DNA of 51,681 nucleotides, taken from assembly GCA_016462625.1 (NCBI GenBank), contig JAEMSV010000015.1:1-51681 (forward strand). Direction: 5' to 3'. The first letter of the stretch is position 1. Each line of letters opens with the position of its first letter. The translations under genes were made by a program, and so were the position numbers. The notes under the pieces are model-generated. The model saw only the letters and a program-made list of their open reading frames with translations, had not been told where the DNA came from and made no database searches. This DNA is from Solirubrobacteraceae bacterium (GTDB lineage Bacteria > Actinomycetota > Thermoleophilia > Solirubrobacterales > Solirubrobacteraceae). Positions 1-7,100 of the stretch are shown in pieces.

Positions 1-2
1 TC

Positions 3-764
3 GCCATGGTCGGCGTGCGTCCGGTGCCCGCCACCCCGCTGAACGTCCCCATCGGCCCGCACCGGCGGTACGCGTGGGTCGACGCGGACCTCGCCGAGTT
101 CAAGCAGATCAAGAACCATCTCGGCGGCACGGTCAACGACGTGGTACTCGCGGCCGTCTCCGGTGCGCTCGGCCGGTTTCTCCGACGCCGCGGATTCGAC
201 ACCGAAGGCGTCGTCCTGCGGGCCATGGTCCCGGTGTCCGTCCGCGCCGCCGACGAGCGGGGCCAGCTCGGCAACAAGGTGGCGGCCATGTGGGCACCGC
301 TGCCGATCGGCATCGAAGACCCCGTCGAGCAGCTTGCGGTGGTCAGCGAGGCGATGGCGCACCTGAAGGAGTCCGGACAGGCCGTGGGTGCGCAGAGCCT
401 GACCGAGCTGCTGGGCTTCGCCCCGCCCACGATCCTCGCGCAGGCGACGCGCCTGGCGCCCCATCAGCGCTACTGCAACCTCGTCGTGACCAACGTCCCC
501 GGGCCGCAGTTCCCCCTCTACGTCCTGGGACGCCGGCTGCGCGCCCTGTACCCCGTGGTCCCCGTCTACGACCGGCTCGCGCTGAACATCGCCGTTCTCT
601 CCTACGACGGGCGCCTGGGGTTCGGGCTCCTCGGCGACTACGACGCCGTGCCGGACCTGGACCTGCTCGCGACCGATCTGCGGCGGACCATCGCATCGCT
701 GCTCGGCGAAGCCTCCGCGCCCGAGCCGGCCCGTCCGCGGCGTTTCGCCCGGGCCGCGGACTGA
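3..764 (+). CDS. Wax ester synthase/diacylglycerol acyltransferase, C-terminal part (5' end outside window)
   Basis: This is the C-terminal ~254 residues of a WS/DGAT-family acyltransferase, which joins acyl-CoA to fatty alcohols or diacylglycerol to make storage lipid. The frame is open at the left edge, so the N-terminal HHxxxDG catalytic half is not visible. What is seen is the DUF1298-type C-terminal domain: the conserved VTNVPGP stretch near residue 165, followed by the pattern VVPVYDRLALNIAVLSYDG, typical of the family. The protein ends in an Arg/Ala/Pro-rich tail. The next gene starts 7 nt later on the same strand and is probably co-transcribed. Family assignment is by recognised motifs; acyl specificity cannot be read. 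Confidence 0.88.
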   Translation, partial: AMVGVRPVPATPLNVPIGPHRRYAWVDADLAEFKQIKNHLGGTVNDVVLAAVSGALGRFLRRRGFDTEGVVLRAMVPVSVRAADERGQLGNKVAAMWAPLPIGIEDPVEQLAVVSEAMAHLKESGQAVGAQSLTELLGFAPPTILAQATRLAPHQRYCNLVVTNVPGPQFPLYVLGRRLRALYPVVPVYDRLALNIAVLSYDGRLGFGLLGDYDAVPDLDLLATDLRRTIASLLGEASAPEPARPRRFARAAD

Positions 765-771
765 TCCCTCG

Positions 772-1188
772 ATGCGCATCGCAGGCATCGTGTTGCTCGT
801 CGTCGTCCTGGTCGGAATCGGGGCGATCGGCCTGTCCTCGTTCGTCAACGGCCGCGACAGCGCCTCCGTCCACACCCAGGAAGGCCCAGGCGTCGCGCGT
901 GACCAGGAGCCCGCACTCGGCGACGCGGCGGACGTCGGGACACCAGGGAATGTCGTCCTGCTCTACAGCGCCCGCGCCGACGCGCCGGCGCTCCAGTCCC
1001 TCGCCGATGACGTCGCAGGCCCGTCCTCGCCTGAGCTCGAGAGCGCCGGCCAGGCGGTGATCGTCCGTCGTGATCCCACCGCCAAGGGGATCGTCGCCGT
1101 GTCCGAGGACCGGGTCCAGCGCGCCCAGCGCGCCGACGCCGCGGAGCTGCGGGCATTCGTCGAGGCGTGGCTCGGCCGGGCGGAGTAG
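772..1188 (+). CDS. Small membrane-anchored protein of unknown function
   Basis: A 138-residue protein that I do not recognise. Residues 2-24 form one hydrophobic segment rich in Val, Leu and Ile, which should be an uncleaved signal anchor; the remainder is polar, rich in Ala, Asp and Glu, and would lie outside the cytoplasm. No Cys lipobox or catalytic motif is visible. It starts 7 nt after the acyltransferase stop codon with an ATG, suggesting one transcript with it. It ends 24 nt before nadE, which has its own promoter-like box. High third-position GC supports it being a real gene. Confidence 0.6.
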   Translation: MRIAGIVLLVVVLVGIGAIGLSSFVNGRDSASVHTQEGPGVARDQEPALGDAADVGTPGNVVLLYSARADAPALQSLADDVAGPSSPELESAGQAVIVRRDPTAKGIVAVSEDRVQRAQRADAAELRAFVEAWLGRAE

Positions 1189-1196
1189 CCAGGCCG

Positions 1197-1202
1197 TAGG
1201 CT
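1197..1202 (+). promoter_or_regulatory. Candidate -10 box of nadE (TAGGCT)
   Basis: TAGGCT lies 10 nt before the nadE ATG and no Shine-Dalgarno sequence separates them. A start about 6-7 nt after the box would leave a leader of only 3-4 nt. No good -35 hexamer is seen. Confidence 0.4.
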
Positions 1203-1212
1203 CCCCTGTCTC

Positions 1213-2940
1213 ATGGCGGCCACCCTGCGCATCGCGCTCGCACAGCTGAATCCGGTCGTCGGCGACATCGCCGGCAACGAGGCCAAGGTCATCGCCGCGC
1301 TCGCCCGCGCGCGCGAAGAAGGCGCCCAGCTGGTGGTCTTCCCGGAGCTCGTCCTGAGCGGCTACCCGCCGGAGGACCTGCTGCTCAAGGAGCACTTCCT
1401 GCGCGACTGCCGCGCCGCCCTCGACCGCGTGGCCGCGCACACCGACGGCATCGTCGCCCTCGTCGGGTTTCCCGAGCGCGCGGACGACGTCTTCAACGCC
1501 GCCGCGGTCTGCGCCGACGGGCAGGTCCAGGGGATCTACCGCAAGCAGCACCTGCCCAACTACGGCGTCTTCGACGAGGTCCGGTACTTCCAGACCGAGA
1601 ACCGGCCCGCGGTCATCGCGGTCGACGGCGTGACCGTCGGGATCACCATCTGCGAGGACATCTGGCAGCCGGGCCCGCCGCTGTCCGAGGAGGCGCTCGC
1701 GGGCGCACCGGTCATCGTGAACCTGTCGGCGTCGCCGTACCACCTCGGCAAGGGGACGCAGCGCGAGCGCATGGTCGCCCAGCGCGCCCGCGATAGCCTC
1801 GCCGCAGTGGCGTTCTGCGGCCAGGTCGGCGGCCAGGACGAGCTGATCTTCGACGGGCACTCGTTCGTCGTCGACCACGAGGGCCGCACCGTCGCCCGGA
1901 GCCCCCAGTTCGCCGAGGATCTGCTCGTCGTCACGCTCGACGTCGAGGCGGCGCGCGCGCAGCGGCTGCGCGATACCCGGCCGCGGCAGGCCGCGCGCAC
2001 CGCGCGCGCCGACGTCGCCGATCTCGGGAGCTTCGTGACGACCGGTGACACGGCGACCCCCGCGGCGCCCGGTCCGCTCGTGGACGTCCTCGGCAGCGAC
2101 GCCGAGGCGTACGCGGCGCTCGTGCTCGGCACGCGCGACTACGTCGAGAAGAACGGCTTCCAGCGGGTGGTCATCGGCCTGTCCGGCGGGATCGACTCGA
2201 CGCTCGTCGCACTCGTCGCCGTCGACGCCCTGGGGCCCGACCGCGTCACCTGCGTGACGATGCCGTCGCCGTACTCGTCGACCGGGACGCGCGGAGACGC
2301 GGAGATCCTGGCGGAGAACCTCGGCGTCGAGTTCCTCGAGCTGCCGATCACGCCCACGATGCAGGCCTACGACGAGACGCTCGCCACGCCGTTCGCCGGC
2401 CGCGACCCAGACCTGACCGAGGAGAACCTGCAGGCCCGGATCCGCGGGAACCTGCTGATGGCGCTGTCGAACAAGTTCGGCTGGCTCGTCCTGACGACGG
2501 GCAACAAGTCCGAGCTCAGCGTCGGCTACTCGACGCTGTACGGCGACAGCGCCGGCGGGTTCGCGGTGATCAAGGACGTCCCCAAGACGCTCGTCTACCG
2601 CCTGACGGCCGAGCGCGACGCCCGGGCCGAGGGCCCGCTCGTCCCCGAGACCGTCGTCACCCGCCCGCCGTCCGCCGAGCTGCGGCCTGACCAGAAGGAC
2701 GAGGACTCGCTGCCCCCCTACGACGTGCTCGATCGGATCATCGAGGGCTACGTCGAGCACGACCTCGGCCGCGACCAGCTGATCGCCCGCGGCCTGCCCG
2801 CCGATGAGATCGACCGCGTCATCCGACTCATCGACCTCGCCGAGTACAAGCGGCGCCAGAACCCGCCGGGGATCAAGATCACCACCAAGGCGTTCGGCCG
2901 CGATCGGCGCATGCCGATCACGAACAAGTACCGCCAGTAG
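1213..2940 (+). CDS. nadE: Glutamine-dependent NAD+ synthetase
   Basis: A 575-residue two-domain enzyme that performs the last step of NAD synthesis, amidating deamido-NAD with ammonia released from glutamine. The N-terminal nitrilase-type glutaminase domain (about 1-260) carries the Glu45, Lys111 and Cys147 triad, seen in VVFPEL, YRKQH and ITICEDIW. The C-terminal synthetase domain has the P-loop-like SGGIDS motif at 324-329. The length matches the shorter class of glutamine-dependent enzymes rather than the ~680-residue mycobacterial form. It converges with the thioesterase gene only 4 nt downstream, with no visible terminator. Confidence 0.96.
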   Translation: MAATLRIALAQLNPVVGDIAGNEAKVIAALARAREEGAQLVVFPELVLSGYPPEDLLLKEHFLRDCRAALDRVAAHTDGIVALVGFPERADDVFNAAAVCADGQVQGIYRKQHLPNYGVFDEVRYFQTENRPAVIAVDGVTVGITICEDIWQPGPPLSEEALAGAPVIVNLSASPYHLGKGTQRERMVAQRARDSLAAVAFCGQVGGQDELIFDGHSFVVDHEGRTVARSPQFAEDLLVVTLDVEAARAQRLRDTRPRQAARTARADVADLGSFVTTGDTATPAAPGPLVDVLGSDAEAYAALVLGTRDYVEKNGFQRVVIGLSGGIDSTLVALVAVDALGPDRVTCVTMPSPYSSTGTRGDAEILAENLGVEFLELPITPTMQAYDETLATPFAGRDPDLTEENLQARIRGNLLMALSNKFGWLVLTTGNKSELSVGYSTLYGDSAGGFAVIKDVPKTLVYRLTAERDARAEGPLVPETVVTRPPSAELRPDQKDEDSLPPYDVLDRIIEGYVEHDLGRDQLIARGLPADEIDRVIRLIDLAEYKRRQNPPGIKITTKAFGRDRRMPITNKYRQ

Positions 2941-2944
2941 CGGC

Positions 2945-3358
2945 TTAGGCCTTCGGCAGGTCCCGGACCGCGATGGTCATGCGCGTCGTCGCGCAGAGCT
3001 TGCCGTCGTCGTCGGTGATGTCGACGTCCCAGACCCACGTCGTGCGACCACGGTGCCGCCGTGTGGCGGTCGCGTGGACGAACTCCCCGGACGTGATCGG
3101 GCGCAGGAACGACGTGCTGTTGGCCAGGCCCATCGCCGCCTTGCCGTCGCCGTAGACCGCTGCCGCCGTCGCCATCGACGTCATGGCCTCCGCCATTGAG
3201 GCGTACAGGCCGCCGTGGATGAGGCCCATCGGCTGCTTGACCTCGTCCCGGATGGCGACGCGCGCCACGACGCGCTCCTCGTCGTACTCCTGGATGTCGA
3301 GGCCGTAGAGGGCGTCGAAGGTGCGGTCCATGGCGATCGGCGTCTCGAACGGCTGCAT
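2945..3358 (-). CDS. PaaI-family hotdog-fold thioesterase
   Basis: A 137-residue acyl-CoA thioesterase of the PaaI/EntH type. The hallmark HGG of the hotdog helix is seen in GLIHGGLYASMAEAM, followed by the substrate-tunnel strands with NSTSFLRP. The reading frame could open at 3406, but the ATG at 3358 is preferred because a good TACAGT box sits 7 nt upstream of it, and because the 3406 start would leave only 26 bp for two divergent promoters. A third ATG at 3331 is also possible. Substrate is unknown. It converges with nadE. Confidence 0.85.
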   Translation of the reverse strand: MQPFETPIAMDRTFDALYGLDIQEYDEERVVARVAIRDEVKQPMGLIHGGLYASMAEAMTSMATAAAVYGDGKAAMGLANSTSFLRPITSGEFVHATATRRHRGRTTWVWDVDITDDDGKLCATTRMTIAVRDLPKA

Positions 3359-3365
3359 CCGCGGC

Positions 3366-3371
3366 ACTGTA
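3366..3371 (-). promoter_or_regulatory. Candidate -10 box of thioesterase (TACAGT)
   Basis: On the minus strand TACAGT ends 7 nt before the ATG at 3358, the spacing expected of a leaderless message. It decides the start codon of the thioesterase gene. Confidence 0.45.
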
Positions 3372-3416
3372 GTTCGTCGCACCCGCCCCGGCAGACGATC
3401 CGCCATGCGCGTCCAT

Positions 3417-3422
3417 TAGGGT
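3417..3422 (+). promoter_or_regulatory. Candidate -10 box (TAGGGT) of the sigma-like HTH protein
   Basis: TAGGGT ends 10 nt before the ATG at 3433; no Shine-Dalgarno is present between them. It is the same hexamer as found before three other starts in this window. Confidence 0.4.
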
Positions 3423-3432
3423 TCCCGCACTG

Positions 3433-4539
3433 ATGAGTCGCCTCCAGACGCTGCCCCCTGACCAGCGCGCGGTCCTGCAGCTCCTGCTGCAGAAGGACCG
3501 CTCGTACGACGAGATCGCACAGCTCCTGCGGCTTGACGGTCAGACGATCCGGGCGCGCGCCCATGCGGCGGTCGCGACCCTGGGGCCGATCGCCACGGAC
3601 CTCTCCGACGACCAGCGCGGCGAGCTCACCGACTATCTCCTGGGCGAGCAGAGCGCCTCCGCCCGCGCGGCGACCCGCGCGTACCTCGACGGCTCGCAGC
3701 CCGCCCGGTCCTGGGCGCGCGAGGCCGCCGAGGAGCTCCGGCCGCTCGCCGGTGACCGGCTTCCCGAGATCCCCGCTGAGCCCGCGGTTGCTCCGGCGCC
3801 CCCGCCGGAGCCCGAGCCGGAGCCGGACCCCGAGCCCGCGCCCGCGCCCGCGCCCGTGGCACCGATCGCGCCGGTGCTCCCCGCCGAGGCGGAGACCGGA
3901 CCGGACGAGCCTGACGACGTCCCTTCCGCGGAGGCCACGCCCGGTGACGAGCCCAAGCGCAGCTCCAAGATCGGCGGCATGCTGCTGATCTTCGGCATCG
4001 GCGCTGCGATCGCGATCCTGATCATCCTCGGCCTGCGGGGCTTCGGCGGCGACGACGAGCCCGACGCGCCCGTGGCGACCACGCCGGCCGCCGTTGCGCC
4101 GGCCACCACGCAGACCGCGGCCGAGACCGAGACACAGCCGAGCAGCACCTCGACGACGCCGACCTCGACGACGCCCAGCGTCAACGCCGAGGTCACGATG
4201 GCGCCGCCGTCCGGTGGCGGCACGGCCAAGGCCACCGCCACGCTGATCACCCAGTCCGGTCAGGAGGCGATCGCGATCGCCGGCCAGGGCCTCTCCCCGA
4301 CGACGACCAAGGCGTTCTACGGCCTCTGGTTCGCCAACTCCAAGTCCGACGCCGTGTTCCTCGGCTACGCGCCTCAGGTCGGCAAGAACGGCAAGCTGCG
4401 TCTCTTCGACGCGCTGCCCGACAGTGCGGACCCGTCGCAGTTCGACCAGATCTGGCTGACCCGGGAGATCGTCACGGAGGACACGACGACACCGACCCAA
4501 CCCGGTGAGGTCGCCCTCTCGGGGAAGCTGCCGGGCTAG
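3433..4539 (+). CDS. Membrane protein with N-terminal sigma-factor-like HTH
   Basis: A 368-residue protein of unknown role. Residues 5-55 resemble a sigma-70 region 4 helix-turn-helix (LPPDQRAVLQLLLQ then SYDEIAQLLRLDGQTIRAR). A Pro/Glu-rich linker follows (about 115-150), then one transmembrane segment near 178-202 (GGMLLIFGIGAAIAILIILG), a Thr/Ser-rich spacer and a C-terminal extracytoplasmic domain (about 250-368). The layout recalls anti-sigma or membrane-tethered regulators: cytoplasmic DNA- or sigma-binding module, membrane pass, outer sensor. No sigma factor gene is adjacent. It converges directly with the SRPBCC gene. Function is inferred only from layout. Confidence 0.72.
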   Translation: MSRLQTLPPDQRAVLQLLLQKDRSYDEIAQLLRLDGQTIRARAHAAVATLGPIATDLSDDQRGELTDYLLGEQSASARAATRAYLDGSQPARSWAREAAEELRPLAGDRLPEIPAEPAVAPAPPPEPEPEPDPEPAPAPAPVAPIAPVLPAEAETGPDEPDDVPSAEATPGDEPKRSSKIGGMLLIFGIGAAIAILIILGLRGFGGDDEPDAPVATTPAAVAPATTQTAAETETQPSSTSTTPTSTTPSVNAEVTMAPPSGGGTAKATATLITQSGQEAIAIAGQGLSPTTTKAFYGLWFANSKSDAVFLGYAPQVGKNGKLRLFDALPDSADPSQFDQIWLTREIVTEDTTTPTQPGEVALSGKLPG

Positions 4540-4977
4540 CTAGACGAGAAGGTCCTCGAGCGCGTCGAGTGCGCGCTCGAGCAGCCGTCCCGAACCGCGC
4601 CGCACCAGCGGCGCGCCCAGCTGGGACAACCCGCGCAGGCGCTGGCGCATCTCGATCCGGACCTCGCAGCCCGCGCCGGACGGCGCCAGCTCCACGGTCA
4701 CCTCCGAGGCTTTGAAGACGCGCTCGAACGGCGTGTCCTCGATCTGCTGCTCCCACGTGCGCAGGCGCGGCGGCTCGTGCGCGACGATGCGGTAGTCGGC
4801 GCGGACCGGGCGCCCCTGGTCGGTCGCGGTGAGCACCGCGGTGAACTCCTTGGAGGTCACCGCCTCGACGCGGCGCACGTGCGGCCACCAGCGCGGCAGG
4901 TGGTACGGATCGGCCACCAACGCCCAGACGGCCGCCTGATCGCTGCTCAGTGTGCGGGTCCGCCGCGCGACGGGCAT
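4540..4977 (-). CDS. SRPBCC-fold (polyketide cyclase/START-like) protein
   Basis: A 145-residue START/Bet v1-like protein. It begins with the typical opening of the fold, in which a short strand is followed by VWALVADPYHLPRWWPHVRRV, and shows alternating strands up to a long C-terminal helix (RRGSGRLLERALDALEDLL). Such proteins bind hydrophobic ligands; no specific ligand is evident. The ATG at 4977 is chosen because it lies 4 nt after the apt stop and the upstream in-frame extension reads through the apt gene. It is probably the last gene of the proS-to-apt transcript. Confidence 0.82.
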   Translation of the reverse strand: MPVARRTRTLSSDQAAVWALVADPYHLPRWWPHVRRVEAVTSKEFTAVLTATDQGRPVRADYRIVAHEPPRLRTWEQQIEDTPFERVFKASEVTVELAPSGAGCEVRIEMRQRLRGLSQLGAPLVRRGSGRLLERALDALEDLLV

Positions 4978-4981
4978 CAGG

Positions 4982-5503
4982 TCACTCGCCGTCGTAGCGC
5001 AGCAGCGCGTGCACGTCCTGGCCCGCCAGTCGCTCACGACCGGCGAGGAACGCCAGCTCGATGAGGAACGCGCAGCCGATGACCACGCCGCCTGCCTGCT
5101 CGACGAGGTGCACCAGTGCGGACGCGGTGCCGCCGGTGGCCAGCAGGTCGTCATGCACCAGCACCCGGCTGCCTTCGGAGATCGCGTCGGTATGGAGCTC
5201 CAGCGAGTCGGTCCCGTATTCGAGCTCATACTCGGCTCGGATCGTCTCGTGCGGCAGCTTGCCGGGCTTGCGCGCCAGGGCGAAGCCGGCCTCGAGCTCC
5301 CGCGCGAGCGCCGGGCCGAGGAGGAACCCGCGGGCTTCCGCGCCGATCACGGTGTCGACCCGCAGCGGGCGCGCCCAATCGGCCAGGCCGAGGATCGCGG
5401 CGTCCAGCGCCGCCGGGTCGGCCAGCACCGGCGTGATGTCCTTGAAGAGGATCCCGGGCTTCGGGAAGTCCGGGATGTCCCGGATGTAGTCGCCGAGATT
5501 CAC
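4982..5503 (-). CDS. apt: Adenine phosphoribosyltransferase
   Basis: A 173-residue purine-salvage enzyme that converts adenine and PRPP to AMP. The start resembles other Apt proteins (DYIRDIPDFPKPGILFKDIT) and the PRPP-binding loop is visible as VLVHDDLLATGGTA. Length is normal for the family. The GTG start overlaps the stop of the upstream ftsR-like gene by 4 nt (GTGA), indicating translational coupling. In many actinobacteria apt sits by relA; here it is placed with the garA/ftsR genes instead. Confidence 0.96.
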   Translation of the reverse strand: MNLGDYIRDIPDFPKPGILFKDITPVLADPAALDAAILGLADWARPLRVDTVIGAEARGFLLGPALARELEAGFALARKPGKLPHETIRAEYELEYGTDSLELHTDAISEGSRVLVHDDLLATGGTASALVHLVEQAGGVVIGCAFLIELAFLAGRERLAGQDVHALLRYDGE

Positions 5504-6276
5504 GTGACTTGACGAAGCCCGCGAATCAGCAACAGGTGGCTGAGGTGGGCGGCAACGGACGCGAGGTTCTCCAGCGCGTCCACGGCTTCCTTGCGGCGCT
5601 CCGGATTCCGCGAGCGCAGCGACGGCGCGAGGATCTGCTGCAGAAGCGCGGCCTCGCGCTCCGCCGACGAGCGGAAGACCCGGAGGTTTCGGCCACCGAC
5701 GCCGTAGCGCGACAGCTCCGCCGCGGCGCGGATGATCTCGCGCTCGGTCTCGTCGTACATCCTCGCGCCGGCCCGAAGCTCCCCGGAGATCACGCCGAAG
5801 TCCTCGAGCTCGCGGATGAGGCTCGCCTCCGCGCGTGTCTCCTCCAGCACGTCCTCGAGCGTGAACATCGCACCCCGGTCGCGCACCGACGTCCCCGAGC
5901 GACGCGGCGGGCGGCGGTTCGTGATGTGCGGCGCCGGCTGGGGCGCTGCGGCGGCGGATTCGTCGTTCGCCCGGCCGGCCGCGAGCTCCTGACGGATGAC
6001 GCGCAGCGGCAGGAACTCATCCCGCTGCAGGCGCAGGATGGTGCGCAGGCGCGCCACGTCACTCGGCGTGTAGAGCCGGTACCCGCCCGGCGTGCGCCTG
6101 GGTGTGAGGAGCTTCTGATCCTCGAGGTACCGGATCTTCGAGATCGAGATGTCCGGGAACTCCTGCACCAGGCCCTTGCAGACGGCGCCGATCGTCATCC
6201 CCTTCTGGGGCGCGGCCTCGGACGCCGGAACGGCAGGTGCCTCGGGTGTGGAGGTGTCGTTATGGGCCGCGGCCAT
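5500..6276 (-). CDS. ftsR: MerR-family regulator, FtsR type
   Basis: A 258-residue MerR-type transcription factor. The winged helix-turn-helix (about 26-100) shows TIGAVCKGL, DISISKIRYLEDQKLLTPRR and GGYRLYTPSDVARLR, closely matching the Rv1828/FtsR family, which in corynebacteria activates ftsZ. The C-terminal part (about 145-250) is helical and would dimerise or sense. A basic linker rich in Arg and Pro joins them. It overlaps the upstream FHA gene by 1 nt (TGATG) and apt by 4 nt. The garA-ftsR gene pair is also adjacent in mycobacteria, which supports the assignment. The ftsZ target is not in this window. Confidence 0.85.
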   Translation of the reverse strand: MAAAHNDTSTPEAPAVPASEAAPQKGMTIGAVCKGLVQEFPDISISKIRYLEDQKLLTPRRTPGGYRLYTPSDVARLRTILRLQRDEFLPLRVIRQELAAGRANDESAAAAPQPAPHITNRRPPRRSGTSVRDRGAMFTLEDVLEETRAEASLIRELEDFGVISGELRAGARMYDETEREIIRAAAELSRYGVGGRNLRVFRSSAEREAALLQQILAPSLRSRNPERRKEAVDALENLASVAAHLSHLLLIRGLRQVT

Positions 6277-6758
6277 CAGCCAGAGAGAAACGTCAGCTTG
6301 TATTTGCCGATCTGCAACTCGTCGCCATCGGCGAGGTGATGCGAATCGATCCGCTCGCGATTGACGTAGGTCCCGTTGAGCGAACCCAGGTCATCGAGCC
6401 ACCAGCCCCCGTGACGGCGCACGATCAGCGCGTGGTCACGGGACACCGTCACGTCGTCCAAGAAGATCTCTGAATCCGGGCGCCGGCCGACCGTCAGCCG
6501 CTCGCCCGCGAGCGGGAAGCTCTCACCGACGCGTCCGCCGCCGGTCCGGATGACCAGCGCTGCGCCCGCGGCCTCGACGACGTCGTCGAGTTCGACCGGC
6601 ACCAGTTCGCCGGTCTCGTCGATGCGATACGTCGCGGTCGTCGCGTCCTCCGAGTCGCCTGCCGCCCGTCCGGCGTCGCCGATGAACGCGCCGCACTTCT
6701 GGCAGTAGTTCGCCCCGTCGGCGTTGACGAACCCGCACTCAGGACAGTGCCGGGCCAT
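6276..6758 (-). CDS. Zinc-ribbon FHA-domain protein, GarA/OdhI-like
   Basis: A 160-residue protein with an N-terminal zinc ribbon (Cys5, Cys8, Cys19, Cys22; CPECG and CQKCG) and a C-terminal forkhead-associated domain (about 65-158) showing GRRPDSEIFLDDVTVSRDHA and GSLNGTYVNRERID. The FHA half closely resembles mycobacterial GarA and corynebacterial OdhI, which inhibit 2-oxoglutarate dehydrogenase until phosphorylated. The phospho-acceptor region of GarA (ETTS) has a counterpart here, Thr40-Thr41-Ala-Thr43-Tyr after acidic residues. The zinc ribbon is absent from GarA/OdhI. Kinase and target are outside the window; the regulatory role is inferred from similarity and gene order. Confidence 0.85.
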   Translation of the reverse strand: MARHCPECGFVNADGANYCQKCGAFIGDAGRAAGDSEDATTATYRIDETGELVPVELDDVVEAAGAALVIRTGGGRVGESFPLAGERLTVGRRPDSEIFLDDVTVSRDHALIVRRHGGWWLDDLGSLNGTYVNRERIDSHHLADGDELQIGKYKLTFLSG

Positions 6759-6776
6759 CCCCGTCGCCCCGGCGCG

Positions 6777-7037
6777 CTACTCGGCGTCCTCGGGCTGCTG
6801 CTCTGCGCGCCCGGCGAGGATGTCCGTGAGGCGCTGCACGTCGGCTCCGGTGATGACGTCCTCGCCCGAGTCGTGCTTCTTGCGGAGCCGATTGACCAGC
6901 TCCGCGCGCAGGATGTCGATCTTGCCGTGCAAGATGCGCCGGCGGTAGGAGATATCGACTTCCTCTTCGGTGAGCTGCTGGATCAGATCCTTGAGCTCCT
7001 GGTCGGAGAGGGAGCCGAGGTCGGGAAAGGTATCCAT
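6777..7037 (-). CDS. RsiG-like small helical protein (candidate c-di-GMP-binding anti-sigma factor)
   Basis: An 86-residue, fully helical protein. Residues around 26-40 read EVDISYRRRILHGKID, which fits the RsiG c-di-GMP signature E(X)3S(X)2R(X)3Q(X)3D except that His replaces Gln. RsiG (formerly AmfC) of Streptomyces has two such motifs in a coiled coil and sequesters the sigma factor WhiG when c-di-GMP is bound; single-motif homologues work as homodimers. The single motif and short length here fit the homodimer form. A Glu/Gln-rich tail follows. It lies 18 nt upstream of the FHA gene on the same strand. No WhiG-like sigma is in the window. Confidence 0.68.
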   Translation of the reverse strand: MDTFPDLGSLSDQELKDLIQQLTEEEVDISYRRRILHGKIDILRAELVNRLRKKHDSGEDVITGADVQRLTDILAGRAEQQPEDAE

Positions 7038-7100
7038 CAGGTTCGTGATTCTCCTCAGTGGGGACGGCGAGCATACGTGCCCGGCGCACTGCCATCAACT

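Noticed and set aside
343..2760. 805-codon open frame antisense to nadE and the genes before it
   Set aside because: Shadow of real coding frames in very GC-rich DNA; the translation is Arg/Gly/Asp-rich without any domain, while nadE on the other strand is certain.
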